Source of the DNA: Bugula neritina
Lineage: Eukaryota > Bryozoa > Gymnolaemata > Cheilostomatida > Bugulidae
NCBI GenBank assembly: GCA_964035545.1
Contig: OZ037771.1
Coordinates: forward strand, 13,582,980-13,646,979
DNA: 64,000 nt
Direction of reading: 5' to 3'
In this document: positions 31,272 to 48,739 of the stretch, piece by piece
Numbering within the stretch: the first letter of the stretch is position 1
How the letters are laid out: the number at the start of each line of letters is the position of its first letter
Notes under the pieces: generated by a model
Told to the model about the DNA's origin: nothing
Databases searched by the model: none
What the model saw: only the letters and a program-made list of their open reading frames with translations
Position numbers and translations under genes: made by a program

Positions 31272-33353
31272 CTAGACATCAATGAAATTGTAAGTTTCGT
31301 ATGCCGTGCAGTCACCTGCGGCATCAACCATCACCGCCCCATCAGAACAATCAGGTGCAAGACCTACGTGCACAGCTTGCCCATTTAAGTTCTTTTTAGC
31401 AGCAACTATCCTACAAATAAAAGAATTATGAAAGCTAAGTTCCAATATATTTCAATAATATTCAAATAAATTGCATGTAGAATATATATCGTGCCAATAT
31501 AAATAAATATAACATTTAACTGTGAAGTGCTCAATCTAAGGACAAAGAAAAAAAACCACAGCTTTTACAAATCTTTTATATTGTGTATAAAATATTGGGT
31601 GGCAAAATTTTGAACCACACTTTGTAATATTGTCTACTATTTTGAGGAACTACAAATTAAAGTTGCCCTATACATAGATGTCAATAGAGAAAGAGTAGAT
31701 AAATGTACACTTACGGGCTAGACTTATCGTGGATGTAAGCTTCTAAAACGTGTAAATCCTTCGTATGCTGCAACTTCTCTCTAAGTTCACCAATCAGCTC
31801 ATCAGTATACTGAAGGCTGGCTTGTTTGGCTGGCCACTGAACAATTAGGGTATCCGAGGAACAGAAGTAATTTGGTTTAACATCGTTAGCAATAACACAC
31901 TCTATAAACAACATAAAATACTTTACAATTGAGATAATATACTAAAGTAATATTGCAAGCAATAAGTCTTTTCTTAAAAACTTTATATAGTGGGAAGACC
32001 CCTGATGAAAAGAGTTTTTGTTAAAGCGGGCTAAGGACTTATTTAAATGAGGCACAGGAGCAATTATGACTGGATGCTCTTCCTAACATCACCAATGGCC
32101 TTTGTGAGGGCTCGAACTCAGGACCTCTTGTTTACTAGGCAAATGCTTTAACCCCTAGACCACGGCTGCAAGTTTTTTTATTAATGAGTAAAAATAAAGA
32201 TATTATAATATAGATGCTGTGTATTGCTGTGTGTTCTGGTTATGTTGCAGCTATTATATAAGCTATTTAAGAAAAGCTTTAAAAAGCTTTCAGTTATATA
32301 TAGCTGAATTTATAGATATATATATGTTATGTACTTGCACTTGCGTTGTACTAGTGAACAATGGTTTCAATGCCCTAAGCACAATAAAACATGTAGTGTT
32401 GTAATTACCCAGTGACTCCTGTAGTGTAATTGGTTAGCACGCTTGTTTGTAAGCCAGCAATCTGTTGTTAAAATTCTGGAGGAGCCAATTAGTTTTCAAC
32501 ATATATTTGTCACAAAAGAAAGAAAACTTACTATCACCGCATATAAGATGCTGAAGTTGATCTCTTCGGTAAAGAAATGTGGCGTATAGCAAAGCAGAAG
32601 CAATGCTGTTTCTGTTTACGAATTGACATTGCACATCATACTCCGCTCTAAATAACAAGTCAGCTCTGGGTGCATCTGTAAATAGAGAAGCCCTAATTTA
32701 CACATAAAATTTATAGTTATCTCTCTATAAGCTGTGTTTTGCATTTGACATTTGTTGGTTTTTAAAAAAAAAAAATATTTCTGTGGTCAATGCTGTAAAA
32801 CCATTAAATCAAGGCGTTAAGAGCAATTGTTGACTTAAACTATAAGCCATTTAATCATTGGAAGTTTTGTCTATTAATGTTAAGAAATCTTCCTGAATTG
32901 ATTGAAAAAAACAATTGAAAACACAGACTGGAGTCTGTAAATAAGCACAATATTAAATCAACATTTCACATATACTATCGCTATGGAAACTATTAGTATT
33001 TTAGTTATGATAAAAGTTCTCACACACCGATGTTGCTAATAAATTATTGGTTTATGGTATATTCCACAACCCCCTGCAGTGTTTATGAGTAGTTTCTTGT
33101 AGACTATATTTAGGTAAAATTGAATGTTATTCACCTTTTACACTAACATTGTATTCACATGAAAAGTTAGAGTCAGGGCTGTGTTCCCATATCATTGTAA
33201 AGTTTCCCTTTGGCACCTTGACTGTCTCTCCACCAACTAGTGTTACATCAGCTTTTGTTTGACCGTGAGGTATGAATGCAGTAATGGCTTCAGTTGGGCA
33301 AACGGAATCTCTCCCTAAACAGAAAAAATATATTTAAATGGTGACGCAGTTTG

Positions 33354-33384
<31 letters not shown>

Positions 33385-36300
33385 GAGCTATCTCAATTAA
33401 AATAAACCTAAGCATGGAAATAAGCAAAACAATTATATAATTTTAGTAAATTAATAAAGCTTGTTAAAAATATAGTATTTCTGTAAAGTTGATGCACATG
33501 TTTCAAACAAATTGCAAAACATTATTTAGCCTAAAATGATTTTTTATACTATCATTATAAACTTTTTCTTAGTTCTAAGAGAAGAATGAAAATATTGGCG
33601 TGGTTTGAGAATAATCTGGCTATTGTGAAACAATTATTATAAATTGCTTTCTAAGAATAAAAAAACTAGGTTGCTTTTATTCTTTTCAATTTTAAAGAAA
33701 TCTGAAAATGTACTTTTTTTCAAATAAATTATTTTTTTCAAACTCTGAATTAGTAATAAAATATGTATTGGAAGTTTAGGACAGAAACAATTATATAAAC
33801 TTGATATGTCTGCATGTGTCATTAATTAACAGCACAAACAAATCTTTAATTGGTAAAAAATTAGTTTGTTAAAGACTATAAATCTTTCCATTTATATATA
33901 AAAAGACATAATTTAAATTATTTTAATACCAATTGAACATATATCTGTTTACAAAAGACAGGGCTAGATGACATTAGGCAAAAATTACCCACCTGCCATG
34001 ACAAAGGAATTATTATAAGAAATGTATATATATAACATACTAACGGAATACAAAGACATTAAATGAACACACTGTAGCTCCGTGTGCCTTGTTCACTTTG
34101 TGAATTCCTTCAGAAAAGTCAACTAGTGTCCCCTCTGTCAGTTTGACTTGTACTGTTTGGCTGTATAGAGGTAACTCTGCCGAGATGTTATGGTACGGAC
34201 ATGGCAAGTTGTTACCTAAATAAATCGCAAGATATATATATTCGACAATGCAGAGTAATGAACCATAGATTGACAGTATAGAACTTTCTAAGCTGTTTTA
34301 GATCATGTAAAAACTTTTTTTAGGTTGTATGTAATATAACTGCATGTACGTTTATTTATACATGTTTATATTTTAGTTGTATGGTTTATTTATATATATA
34401 ATACACACAACAGCAATTATGACTGAATTCTCTTTGTAGCATCACCAATGGCCTTTACTGAGGTTTGAACCATGCATGATGTGTTTACTAGGCCAACACT
34501 CTATATAGACCGTGCATGACTGCTTTAACTGTATGATATACTATGTCTAGTTAGAATATTTTACAAAACTAAATCAGCATTCATAGCAACTCACAGTTTA
34601 ACATTGTTATTTAAAATTACTTCTCCACAAATGCGAGCCTGAGTAGATTCCACAAACATTTTTCTTTAAGAAATGAAATTGCAATAATATCAAATAATTT
34701 ATGATTTAAGCAGAATATAGCAAAATATTTTGAAATTTATATTTTTAATTTCCAAGTGATAAACAGCTAAAGCCATCATACACGCATGCATACACATACA
34801 TGCAGGCACATGTGCATACTACATGAAGTAAAACATATATTCAATATAGTTTTATCTTACCAGATAGTTTATAAATGTTTTTTCTCAGTCCAACATAGAT
34901 TACATCATCAATGTTTAGCAAAGCGCTCGGGTGCTCTGTGAATTCACTACTCGAAGTACAGGGGCTTTCTCCTAGAAAGCAAACAGGCCCAACTTCCTGT
35001 CTACTTTGATCTATAACTTTCAACTTGTAGTTGCTGAAATCAGCAATCAAAAGCTTGCCATGCAGTTCAACCATTTCTTTGGGAAATGCGAATGCAGCCA
35101 CACTAAGGTTACCAATTGCATCCATTTCCCACATCACACCTGCCACTAAAGTGTTTGTCACAGTTCCATTATCAGACCAAGTCAGAGCTCGTACTACGTG
35201 TCTATTAAAGGTGACGAACAGTTGCTCCCCTAACCACTGCATACACATGGGGAAAGGATAGTAATACCCTGAGGCTACAGTACTCAGTTCTCCAGAAGTT
35301 AAGTCTACAGATCTTATAGCTAAGTTATATTGATCTGCAACTAGCAAATGCCCTGGGTTCCTAACATCAAGCACAACGCTATTGGGGTTGTGCATTTTCC
35401 CCTCCCCTAGTCCACCTGTGCTGTAACCGAAAGAGCCACATGTTCCAGCAAAATCCCGCAATTCTTTGTTTGCTCTGTTAAACATCTTGATGCAATGGTG
35501 GATATAGTCAACTACAGCGACGTGAGTAAAATTTATTTGAGTGAAACCAGGAATAGTGGGTAGCGTAACGAGTGTGGTAGCTCTGTGAGCGTCCACGGTT
35601 TTCAGTTGTCCTCCCATGCTGATCAGAATACTGTTACAACTCTTCTTATATTTATCTGGCTCCATGTGATACACCATGTCGGTGGTTTCAAGGAATAATT
35701 CATATTTGTTGAACGATACACTAAAAAAAATTTTTGAAGCCGTAAATAAAGCAGGTCTTCAAAACTGTTTGGTAATCTGGAAAGTATACTATCTTTGAGG
35801 ATAACAGGCACTGACTATATGTTTTTATAGGTGAATTTTTACATAACATTTCAATATTAAGTCAAAAACGACATTCAATTTAGAAGATGTAAAATTCACA
35901 TGTAGAAAACCTATTATAAAGTTCATGGGTGTAGTATATATGTGCAGTGTAAAATTTGTATAGTTTATATACTACGGTGTGGTGTGTGTAGTGTATATAC
36001 AGTGCAGTGTATATAATAGATATATGGTGTGTACTGCAAATATGTGTATGTTACAGTGTTATACAGTGTATAGTGTGTGTAGTGTATATAATATAATATA
36101 GTGTGTAGTGTAGTATAGTGTGCATAGTGCAGGGAAAGTGTGTTGGGAGCAAATGAACAATAATTAACTCTAAACGCATAAAATGTTTTTTCTAGAGAAG
36201 ACAACTACTAAGAATTACAGATTTATTTTCTTAGATTATGTAAAGAATGACTGCTCTTAGAAATAAAGCCAAATCTCAGAGATACAGCTTTCAATTATCA

Positions 36301-37795
36301 ACATAAAATGATTATCTAGCCAAACTTGCTACTGCATAGTGCATGCATACTTGCAGTTTACATGCAGAAATTGCATACAAGTGTATCACAAAGTTCATAG
36401 GACTACAGCTTTTATTACATTAATAATTAGTCTAATTCATAATTCACAATCACGGGCTTTCCATGTACCAATCTCAGATCGATCTTAACGAGATCGATCT
36501 GAGAAATGTGCTCAGATCGATTGTTTTTCCATGAGAGTGTCAGATCGATCTCGCGAAGTTACCTCCTCTTTAGTGAAGGATACTTTAAAAGTATAATTTG
36601 TTCACCTATTTGAGTGATTAAAGCTACTACTGTTGAAAAGAAAATTTTCGTAGTCTAAAGTTTAATCCCAGCTATAAACTATACGGAGCAAAGCTTTCAG
36701 TGTATGGTAATTGGGCCAATTTAAAATAATTTATTTTAATTTTTTAGCTTGACAGCTTATATAAGATTAATGGCTGTCTTGCAGATTATTAATAAACTTA
36801 CAGGACTGTTAGGCTTAAAATTACAAAGAAAATAGTTAATGAAACTAAGTTTTAGTAGTCATTTAAATTCAGTTTAAATTCTCTCATTTTTTTTACCTTC
36901 TACTGCATATAATTGAAGTTTCCTAACCATTGTACTGAAAGTCAAAGTTTTGGCATCTGAAAAGGTGGCTATCATAATTATTTAATACTTTGTTTAGTAG
37001 TTATCAATAAGTTATCATTTTTATTAGCAGACAACATTGTAGCGCGCAGTCTTTTTCTACTTCTCAGGTCGATCTAGCGTCTTTCCATGGTCTTATTGAC
37101 ATGAGATCGATCTGAGTTCGAGCTTTACAGACCGACCAGCTCAGACCAACTGAGATCGATCTCTGGCGTCTTTCCATGGATCGATCTCACCGAGATCGAT
37201 TTGAAATCGGTACATGGAAAGCCGGTGAATGTAATATAAACAGAAATCTTTTACCTTGATAGGCTAGAGTTTGTCCAGTTTAGGAAAGACACCAGAATCT
37301 AAAAGTGGAACTCAACATGAGTTTTTGTTCATTCCTAGTTAAACTATAATCTTATTATATAATAATGGAAATTAAAGTAAATTGTTAAAGCTAGCAAGAA
37401 TTTCAAGTATATTAATGACACAACAGTATAGATATATAGTGAAGAAAAGTTACGATATATAGCTCCATGTATTATAGCAGCAGCAAGCATACAACCAACA
37501 GCTCAAGCAAAGGGGGAGTGCATTGTTGGGACAATGTGACATGCCAGAACACATTTAACATGATAAAACATCACTTGTGTTTACTTGTACTTATTCAAAC
37601 ACCTCTAAACAAAATCACTTATCCATTACTTGCTTTTCAATATATGACACTCGAACCAATAGCTTTACAATTAATGTTTAATTTTCTCTCTATTTCTAAT
37701 CTAATTCTTATTGTTTTAAGTTGTCTATGTCTATCTGTAGTTAGGCTTAGGAAGATGTGAAATATACTTACGATTACCAGAAAGCAGAACTTCAT
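31272..37795 (-). CDS. Gene E: secreted NHL protein with two HYR-like modules (8 exons, 582 aa)
   Basis: Exons in transcript order: 37772-37795, 37255-37298, 34861-35720, 34045-34215, 33135-33314, 32532-32675, 31715-31901, 31272-31410. MKFCFLVI plus ILVSFLNWTNSSLS is the signal peptide. Residues about 23-310 are the NHL propeller (FTQINFTHVAVVD, YSTGGLGEGKMHNPNSV, HLLVADQYNLAIRSVDL, GPVCFLGESPC). HYR-like module 1 is residues 310-366 (CPYHNISAELPL). Module 2 is 367-426 (CPTEAITAFIPHG, sequon lost). Residues 427-582 form the C-terminal region (LLFRAEYDVQCQF, RRDQLQHLIC, YFCSSDTLIVQWP, IVAAKKNLNGQAVHVGL). The last exon is nine codons longer than usual (ends TAYETYNFIDV). Intron 2 hosts a 777-bp CACTA-like transposon; other introns carry SINEs. 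Confidence 0.85.
31985..32168 (-). mobile_element. tRNA-derived SINE, copy 4 (best-preserved head), in a gene E intron
   Basis: On the - strand the head reads GCCGTGGTCTAGGGGTTAAA ... TGAGTTCGAGCCCTCAC, i.e. A box and B box of a Pol III promoter. The body follows (CATTGGTGATGTTAGGAAGA, GCATCCAGTCATAATTGCTC). The tail segment is CTTTTCATCAGGGG. Confidence 0.75.
32405..32488 (+). mobile_element. tRNA-like element in a gene E intron
   Basis: GACTCCTGTAGTGTAATTGG, then TTAGCACGCTTGTTTGTAAG and a decayed B-box half. It belongs to the same family as 25530-25640. Confidence 0.45.
33350..33383. repeat. TA microsatellite in a gene E intron
   Basis: A nearly pure TA tract just upstream (in transcript sense) of the second HYR-like exon of gene E. 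Confidence 0.9.
34405..34520 (-). mobile_element. tRNA-derived SINE fragment, copy 5, in a gene E intron
   Basis: Contains CAGCAATTATGACTGAATTC, ATCACCAATGGCCTTTACTG and a decayed tRNA-like head. The tail part is missing. Confidence 0.5.
35975..36130. repeat. GTGTAGTGTATATA-type minisatellite in gene E intron 2
   Basis: Imperfect short units built from GTGTAGTGTATA and GTGCAGTGTATA. No coding content. Confidence 0.7.
36451..37227. mobile_element. 777-bp non-autonomous CACTA-like DNA transposon in gene E intron 2
   Basis: The left end CACGGGCTTTCCATGTACC and the inverted right end CACCGGCTTTCCATGTACC form terminal inverted repeats. Both flanks are AAT (36448-36450 and 37228-37230), consistent with a 3-bp target duplication. 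The outer 100-200 bp on each side hold many copies of AGATCGATCT-type palindromes and of CTTTCCATG, as in the subterminal repeats of CACTA/EnSpm elements. No transposase is encoded. The CpG-rich ends contrast with the AT-rich host. Confidence 0.7.
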
Positions 37796-38509
37796 TGTTG
37801 TTTAAATTGCTTCTCCTATAGTGTGAAATGGTACGAGGTATAAGAAAACATCACTTTAATGAATGGTTTATGATAGTTGATAATTATATGTTATTATATA
37901 ATAGGTGTTATGTATTATTGTTTCTCAAGATTTGTAGATATGAGTGGTTGCCACTGGCTTAATGATGGCATATGGGCATATTATTCCAGGAATCATCAAA
38001 AATATAAGTTTGAAGAACTGTTTGTATAGTACCTGATAAAGATATATGCATGAGCATGTGCTGTGCGTGTGCGTGTGTGTGTGTGTGAAGTAGACAGTTA
38101 TATAGTTACATATATATTAGACTAGTGAAAAATAGTATTAGTTCAATAATTCTATTTTAGTCCAACAGGATTCTTGTCAATACATTTTGAAACTTTTCGT
38201 TAAAATATGACTAAATAGTTTAAAGTCCAATTTAATCAAAAGTAAGGCACAGCTTTCAGTTTGTTTATTATTGTAGGTAAGTTGCGAACTTGTAGTAGGT
38301 TGCATAAATAAGCAATCCATCAATAAACAAAACTATAGGCAAAGGCTTGAGCTGAAAAAATATGGAATATAGCAAATATTTAAACATATCACCTTTTAAT
38401 TCACCGCTAAATTAATTTCTATTAGTAGAATTTCTTAAATACCATAAAGATTTTGTGACTGTTTTATAAGTACATAAGGAAACTGCTTTGTTAGAGGAAA
38501 CTGAACTTC
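37796..38509. other. Spacer between genes E and F
   Basis: Upstream of gene E and downstream of gene F. It has a short GT repeat at about 38062-38087 and no supported exon. Confidence 0.5.
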
Positions 38510-38510
38510 T

Positions 38511-43342
<4,832 letters not shown>

Positions 43343-44201
43343 ACTTGCTTGCTATGCTTATTACAGCCTCACAGGTGTCTGTTAAACTAGACATTATGCA
43401 ACACATTGGCACGTAGACCCTACTAATTATACGTGAATACTTCACACAAGTCATGTTCACTATATAACTGTAATTTTCTTCTCTAATAGTACACCATATA
43501 ATTATCAACTCTAGTAGAAACAGGCTCAGTGCAATAACTTGCCAGTTTCAGAGAAAAGATGTTGCAACAAGTAACCTGGGAAAGCAACCAGTAATTTGTT
43601 ATTATTGCTTTTATATTAGACTTTTTAGGCTTTGTGTACTTTCATTGGTGCTATAGGTAGCATAATCTACACGCTTTTCAGCTTAATAATAAGTTAGTAA
43701 AATGCAATATTCTGTGAGATAAGTAATTGTCTTCCCTTGCTTTTCACTACTCGACCATGACATTAGACTCTATAAAGCATGATTTGCAAAGGATTATATA
43801 AATATAAGTGTTTGTAACTATATATATATATATATATTCATGATTTACAAAAGGCAAAAATTCATTTGATGAATGTAGCTTAAAGATGTCATCAAAGTAC
43901 ATTCTGTTTTATTTATACTAGCACTTGGAAAGAACTGCATGATAAACTTAAACTGCAATACAGAGATTGAGAAAAATATTTAAACTGTTTTTGAAATTAT
44001 AAGTTAAAATATATTAATTAGCCTCTTTCTTCTAACCATGACATTTCTAAGTCTTTGCTATGAAAATTAAAAAAAAGATATATTTTGTGCAAATATATAA
44101 TTAAGCTGGGTTACAATAATAATTCTGGTAACATAAATACTAATAAATAATGTTATAGCTAATGATGTTATGAAATGTTAAGTTAATTTTAGCCTCATAT
44201 T
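43343..44201. other. Spacer between genes F and G
   Basis: No supported exon. Presumed promoter of gene F and 3' flank of gene G. Confidence 0.5.
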
Positions 44202-47200
44202 CTAGTCGGCACAAGTTAGTGTTGCGTTGTATGTTGGAGTTCCATCAGCACATAGGGCAGCCAACTCTACTGTTACAAGATCTCCATATGAATTTCTCTC
44301 TCCCTGAATCACCCTATAGAAGTAAAGGAGAATCATTTTCAAAAGTGCATCATGAGTATAATGTAGTTTATCTAAAATTTTTACTAATTGAAAAGTGAAC
44401 TATTTTTTCAATCAAAATTATCAAGTTGTTTGGGCATCTTTATTAGTTCATCTTGACTACAATATACTGTAGTTTGTATACAAATTGTTACAAATCTAGA
44501 CATATGAAACACTTTTTCAGTTAAAAATTGAAAAAATGGTAATGTAGAAATACTGATTATCTAAGGCTTGCACAGCAATATGCAATAAAACATGAACATT
44601 TTAAAAGGACGTTAGTATAGTTTCTCTTTATGAATAAACACATAAAACAACATGCTAAAATACTCACGGGTTTTGAAGTAAATAACTATAGATATCAACA
44701 TTCTGCATGAATTCTTCTTGGTGCAGTCGATGTCTTATCTCATTCACAAGGTCACGGGATGTATCCTCAAGGTCACGGGATGTCTCCTCTTGGTATAACT
44801 CATCAGTTGTCCAATATGAAGTTAGCGTTTGGTTGTCAGCACAGCGATACTTTGGCTCATATTCCGTAGACATCTGACAGTCTGTGTGACATTCATCATG
44901 ACAAGCTTCAGCATGTGCTCCATTTAAACAAAATATAGTAGTCACTATATATAGTATTGCCTTTGATACCGGAACAGCACAAAGTTGAGATAGGTGAAAA
45001 AGTGAGAATGTATTATTTTATCATTGAGCAGATAAAAATACTGATGGATTGGTTAGAGCTAGATAGTTGCTATTCTTTTACTTCTATAATAGGTGCTATA
45101 GAGCAACCGATATGTCCAATTATAATTGATATCTGTTTGAACTATGTGTATAATAGTTATATAGTCTAAGCTAGAAGATTTAGGATATCATATTTATGGA
45201 TGTGGAAGTAAATAAATTTGAACGACTGAATGATGATTACCAGATGCATGAAAAATATCATACCTCTTATAGAACTTATCAAACTGCCTTTTTTATTCAC
45301 AGTCTTCACATGAAATAAATGTATAGTAATATTTCAGTTATATAAAGCTTACCGTCTCTACAAATCTGTTGAAGTTGGTATTGTCTATGAAGCAATATGG
45401 CAGACATGAATATTTTAGTAGCATTGTCATGTTCCATAAAATCACACGAGAATCTGTGTTTCGTATAAAATATGAGTCTCTTGCCAACCGGTGATCCAAC
45501 TATAACATAACATGCATGCAAGTCAATTGTTTAAACTAAATTCAAAATATTTAATACTTTAACTATATAACAGTGAGCATTTATTTTGTAAATAGAAATT
45601 ATATAAGCCAAGAAATTTCTAAATTGTTTTAAAATATTTCTGTATTTGAAACAAATCATAAATGCTTAGCATAAGCCAAATTAACCATTTAACTTTTAAT
45701 AGTATTTATGCAATAGCATAAAGTGCTCTAACCTTGATTTATTAGTGGGTATAGCTAAAGCTGAATTTCTATCCAAAAAGTCAAAATCTTCTTTTGCAAA
45801 GCTGAGATGTTAATAGCAAAAGATTTTTATAACTCAAGTCTCTTTAATATACAATTACTTACTGACTATGGAGTTTCTAATTTCAGCCAACTTTGGTTTA
45901 ATTATGTTTACAAGAGACCAGATACTTAACTTGTTCACAATTTAAATTTTAGCTTCAACTAGTTAAATATTAACAATACAAAACACTGCATATTCTGAAT
46001 ATAATCAAAATCATAAGTTGAGCAATGCGAAGTTAGCCTTAAGTTTATATACTAACCTTTCACATGGACATAGTAAGTACAGGTTCGGGAGTTCTCCTCT
46101 ATTGACATCTGATGTATTCTAACTGATAGCTCTCTCGTTGTCTTGTCTGGAAGCAGAACTTGGGTTCTGTGATCAGCAGAAGGCACATAAGCCGTGAGGT
46201 TCCTAAATGGACAAGGTGAGTCAGCACCTGCATAAACCACCGTGAGACATGGAAGAGTTATATTTTATAAACATGTAAACTAGCTGCATGTATATTGACT
46301 ATACGATCACTATATAGTCGCTGTATATAACTTGCTGCATATATACTCACTATATACTCACTATATATAACTCACTATATATATACTTACTATAATTATA
46401 TACTCACTATATAATACTCACTATATAATCACTATATTATACTTACTACATATACTCAGTATATTTACTCACTGGACACCCATGCACTACATACTCACTA
46501 TATACTCCCATATACTCTTAGTATATAATTATGTGCTCACAGTATACTCATTACCTATAACTCACTATATACTCACCATATACAATGACATAATAAGGGC
46601 ACATCCTAAGGTCGTACTCTTCATCTACTCTGTGGACACCTTCACCATAACGTATTGAGTGGCCACCTATAAGATCAACTTGAACTGTGTCTTTACCAGG
46701 TTCCAGAAAGGCGGTGATGTTGGTATACGGACACTCTAAACTACTACCTGTAAGTCAAAACAAGGTATAATAATGACTCTAGCAAATAGAAGTATATGCA
46801 TATAGTCTGTATTAATCAAACCCAAGATGTTCGTCAGAGTGTTTGAAACACGTTTGCTTAGAGATATTAGGTCTGGTATATTTACCAAACAGCTTGTATA
46901 TGTTTTTCTCCATTCCAATGTAAATTTCATCATCTACATTTAACAAAGACATTGGTGCGTCTGCAAGCTCACTGCTAGTTATGCAAGGATCTTCTCCCTT
47001 GAAGCAAACCGGTCCCACAACTCGCTTCTTCAAATCCAACACTTTCAGCTTCTTGTTCCCAGCATCGGCTACCAGATACAAATTTTCTCTCACTTTCGCC
47101 AGACCGAAAGGGTATGCAAACGCAGCTAACTCAAATGCCCCCATGACATCACTTGGTGTTGTTGAGCTAATGATTATAGTGTTTGTCACTGTATTATCTT

Positions 47201-48739
47201 CTAGCCATTCTACTAGACTTATGTAATTACCATAGTTAGTTACTATTAGCTGATCTCCTGCCCACAAAAGGTTCCGAGGAAAGTTGAAACTCCCATTTAA
47301 AACAGTACTCAGTTCTCCTGTGCTTAAATCTAGAGATCGCAATGCATGATTGTTTTGATCTGATATCAAAACTTTGCCATGGTTTCTAACATCTAATATT
47401 ACTTCAAAAGGGTGATTGAGTTTCCCCACCCCCACTCCTCCTTCTACATAGCCCTTGGATCCACAGGTTCCTGCAAGGGTCTGTATGGTTTCAAGGTTTC
47501 TATCTAACATCTTAAGACAGCTGTGGTCATAATCTATTAGAGCAACATGAGTTCGATCCACCTGAGTGAATCCTGTAGAAAGGATGTTGGACACGAGAGT
47601 TTTCCTTTCATCTCCGTCAGTAGACATCAAATGTGGCCAGGAACTTACCAGAATGTTCTTGCAACCATGGTTGTATTTATCTAGCTCCATGTGGTCTACA
47701 GCCAGGTCTGTTTCCAGGAACAGCTCATTGTACTCATAGGAAATACTGAAAATAAGTCAGAAATAGAAGTTAACAGATATTCTTAGCAGTTAATTTGCAT
47801 TATACACATGCAGATAAAGAGTTGAAGAGCTTCCTAGCATTTTAAAAATATAAAAAAATTAGGACACTCAAAATGATAGCATAAGGTGGAATTTTCATGT
47901 TGTACTGTGCTATACATTGAATATTCATGAGTTTTGATATCACTATGACATAAATAAGCAGTATCTTGTATCACCAAATCAAAAAATTATTGCCTTTTAA
48001 ATGCAGAATGATGTTTTTTGACTGTGCAGACTTCTTGTTTTGCACATTTCATTTATGAAACATTTTGATTTAAATAATCATGGGATTCAAATTTAAAATT
48101 TAATTTAAAATATAGTCACCTTGATTGGGAAGATTTGACTCTTTTTAATAGAACAGCTAAAATCTACAATGAAGTTATAGAAGACAGTTACAGTGTTTAA
48201 AAATTCAGAACAAAGCTAATTATTATAGTATATTTCTAGCTTGAAATATGTTAATTAGACTTCATGCTTTAAGTATACCTTAAAATATATAATTATCACA
48301 TTCTATTATAATTAAACTTTTGAAACCAATAAATTTCCTTTTGATTTTTTATTTTCTTCAATAATAAAATATAAATTACTATATATTCATATATTACATT
48401 ATGTTTTATTATAAGCCTTAGGGTAACCATAATCAATTAATAAGATATATGACCTCAGTGAATAAAAACTCAATAGCTATCTCATATATTATTAGTATTA
48501 AATATTAATGCAAGTGCAAACTAATTATTATTTTTGTATACTATAAAGCAAGTATACATTATTTATTGGCTTTTGACGTATCAAACATAATAAATTCTTT
48601 TTTAATCAAGCATACCTCTTTTGATCTTCAAAATTTAGCAAAGCATAATTGAGGAAAGAGAAACGTATGTATAACACATCAAATAATGTACAAATATAAC
48701 ACTTACCGTGAGATGAAACAAATTTTTTATTATTTTCAT
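44202..48739 (-). CDS. Gene G: secreted NHL protein with two HYR-like modules (8 exons, 583 aa)
   Basis: Exons in transcript order: 48707-48739, 48120-48163, 46886-47745, 46577-46747, 46057-46227, 45353-45499, 44668-44881, 44202-44313. MKIIKNLFHLT plus ILAVLLKRVKSSQS is the signal region; the exon 2 acceptor at TTGTAG rather than TTTTAG is needed to keep the frame. Residues about 26-312 are the NHL propeller (FTQVDRTHVALID, YVEGGVGVGKLNHPFEV, KVLISDQNNHALRSLDL, GPVCFKGEDPC). Module 1 is 312-369 (CPYTNITAFLEPG ... CPYYVIV); module 2 is 369-426 (CPFRNLTAYVPS ... CTYYVHV). Residues 426-583 form the C-terminal region (RLIFYTKHRFSCDFMEH, HRQYQLQQIC, TLTSYWTTDELY, VIQGERNSYGDLVTVELAAL). Exon 7 is 21 nt longer than gene F's because of an internal TSRDLED/TSRDLVN tandem duplication. 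Confidence 0.85.
46260..46580. repeat. ACTATATACTCACTATATA minisatellite between HYR-like exons of gene G
   Basis: Imperfect tandem units of CTCACTATATA. The repeat runs up to the donor of the first HYR-like exon. Confidence 0.85.

Noticed and set aside
37467-37760. 97-residue hydrophobic open frame on the + strand
   Set aside because: Lies antisense in intron 1 of gene E. The hydrophobicity reflects AT-rich sequence.
44882-44945. Upstream in-frame extension of gene G exon 7 to an ATG at 44945
   Set aside because: A canonical CACAG acceptor directly before the family-conserved DCQMS position, and the phase match, show the exon starts at 44881.
48120-48156. 37-nt version of gene G exon 2 using the nearer TTTTAG acceptor
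   Set aside because: It breaks the frame. The upstream TTGTAG acceptor gives 44 nt, as in E and F, and an open hydrophobic signal segment.
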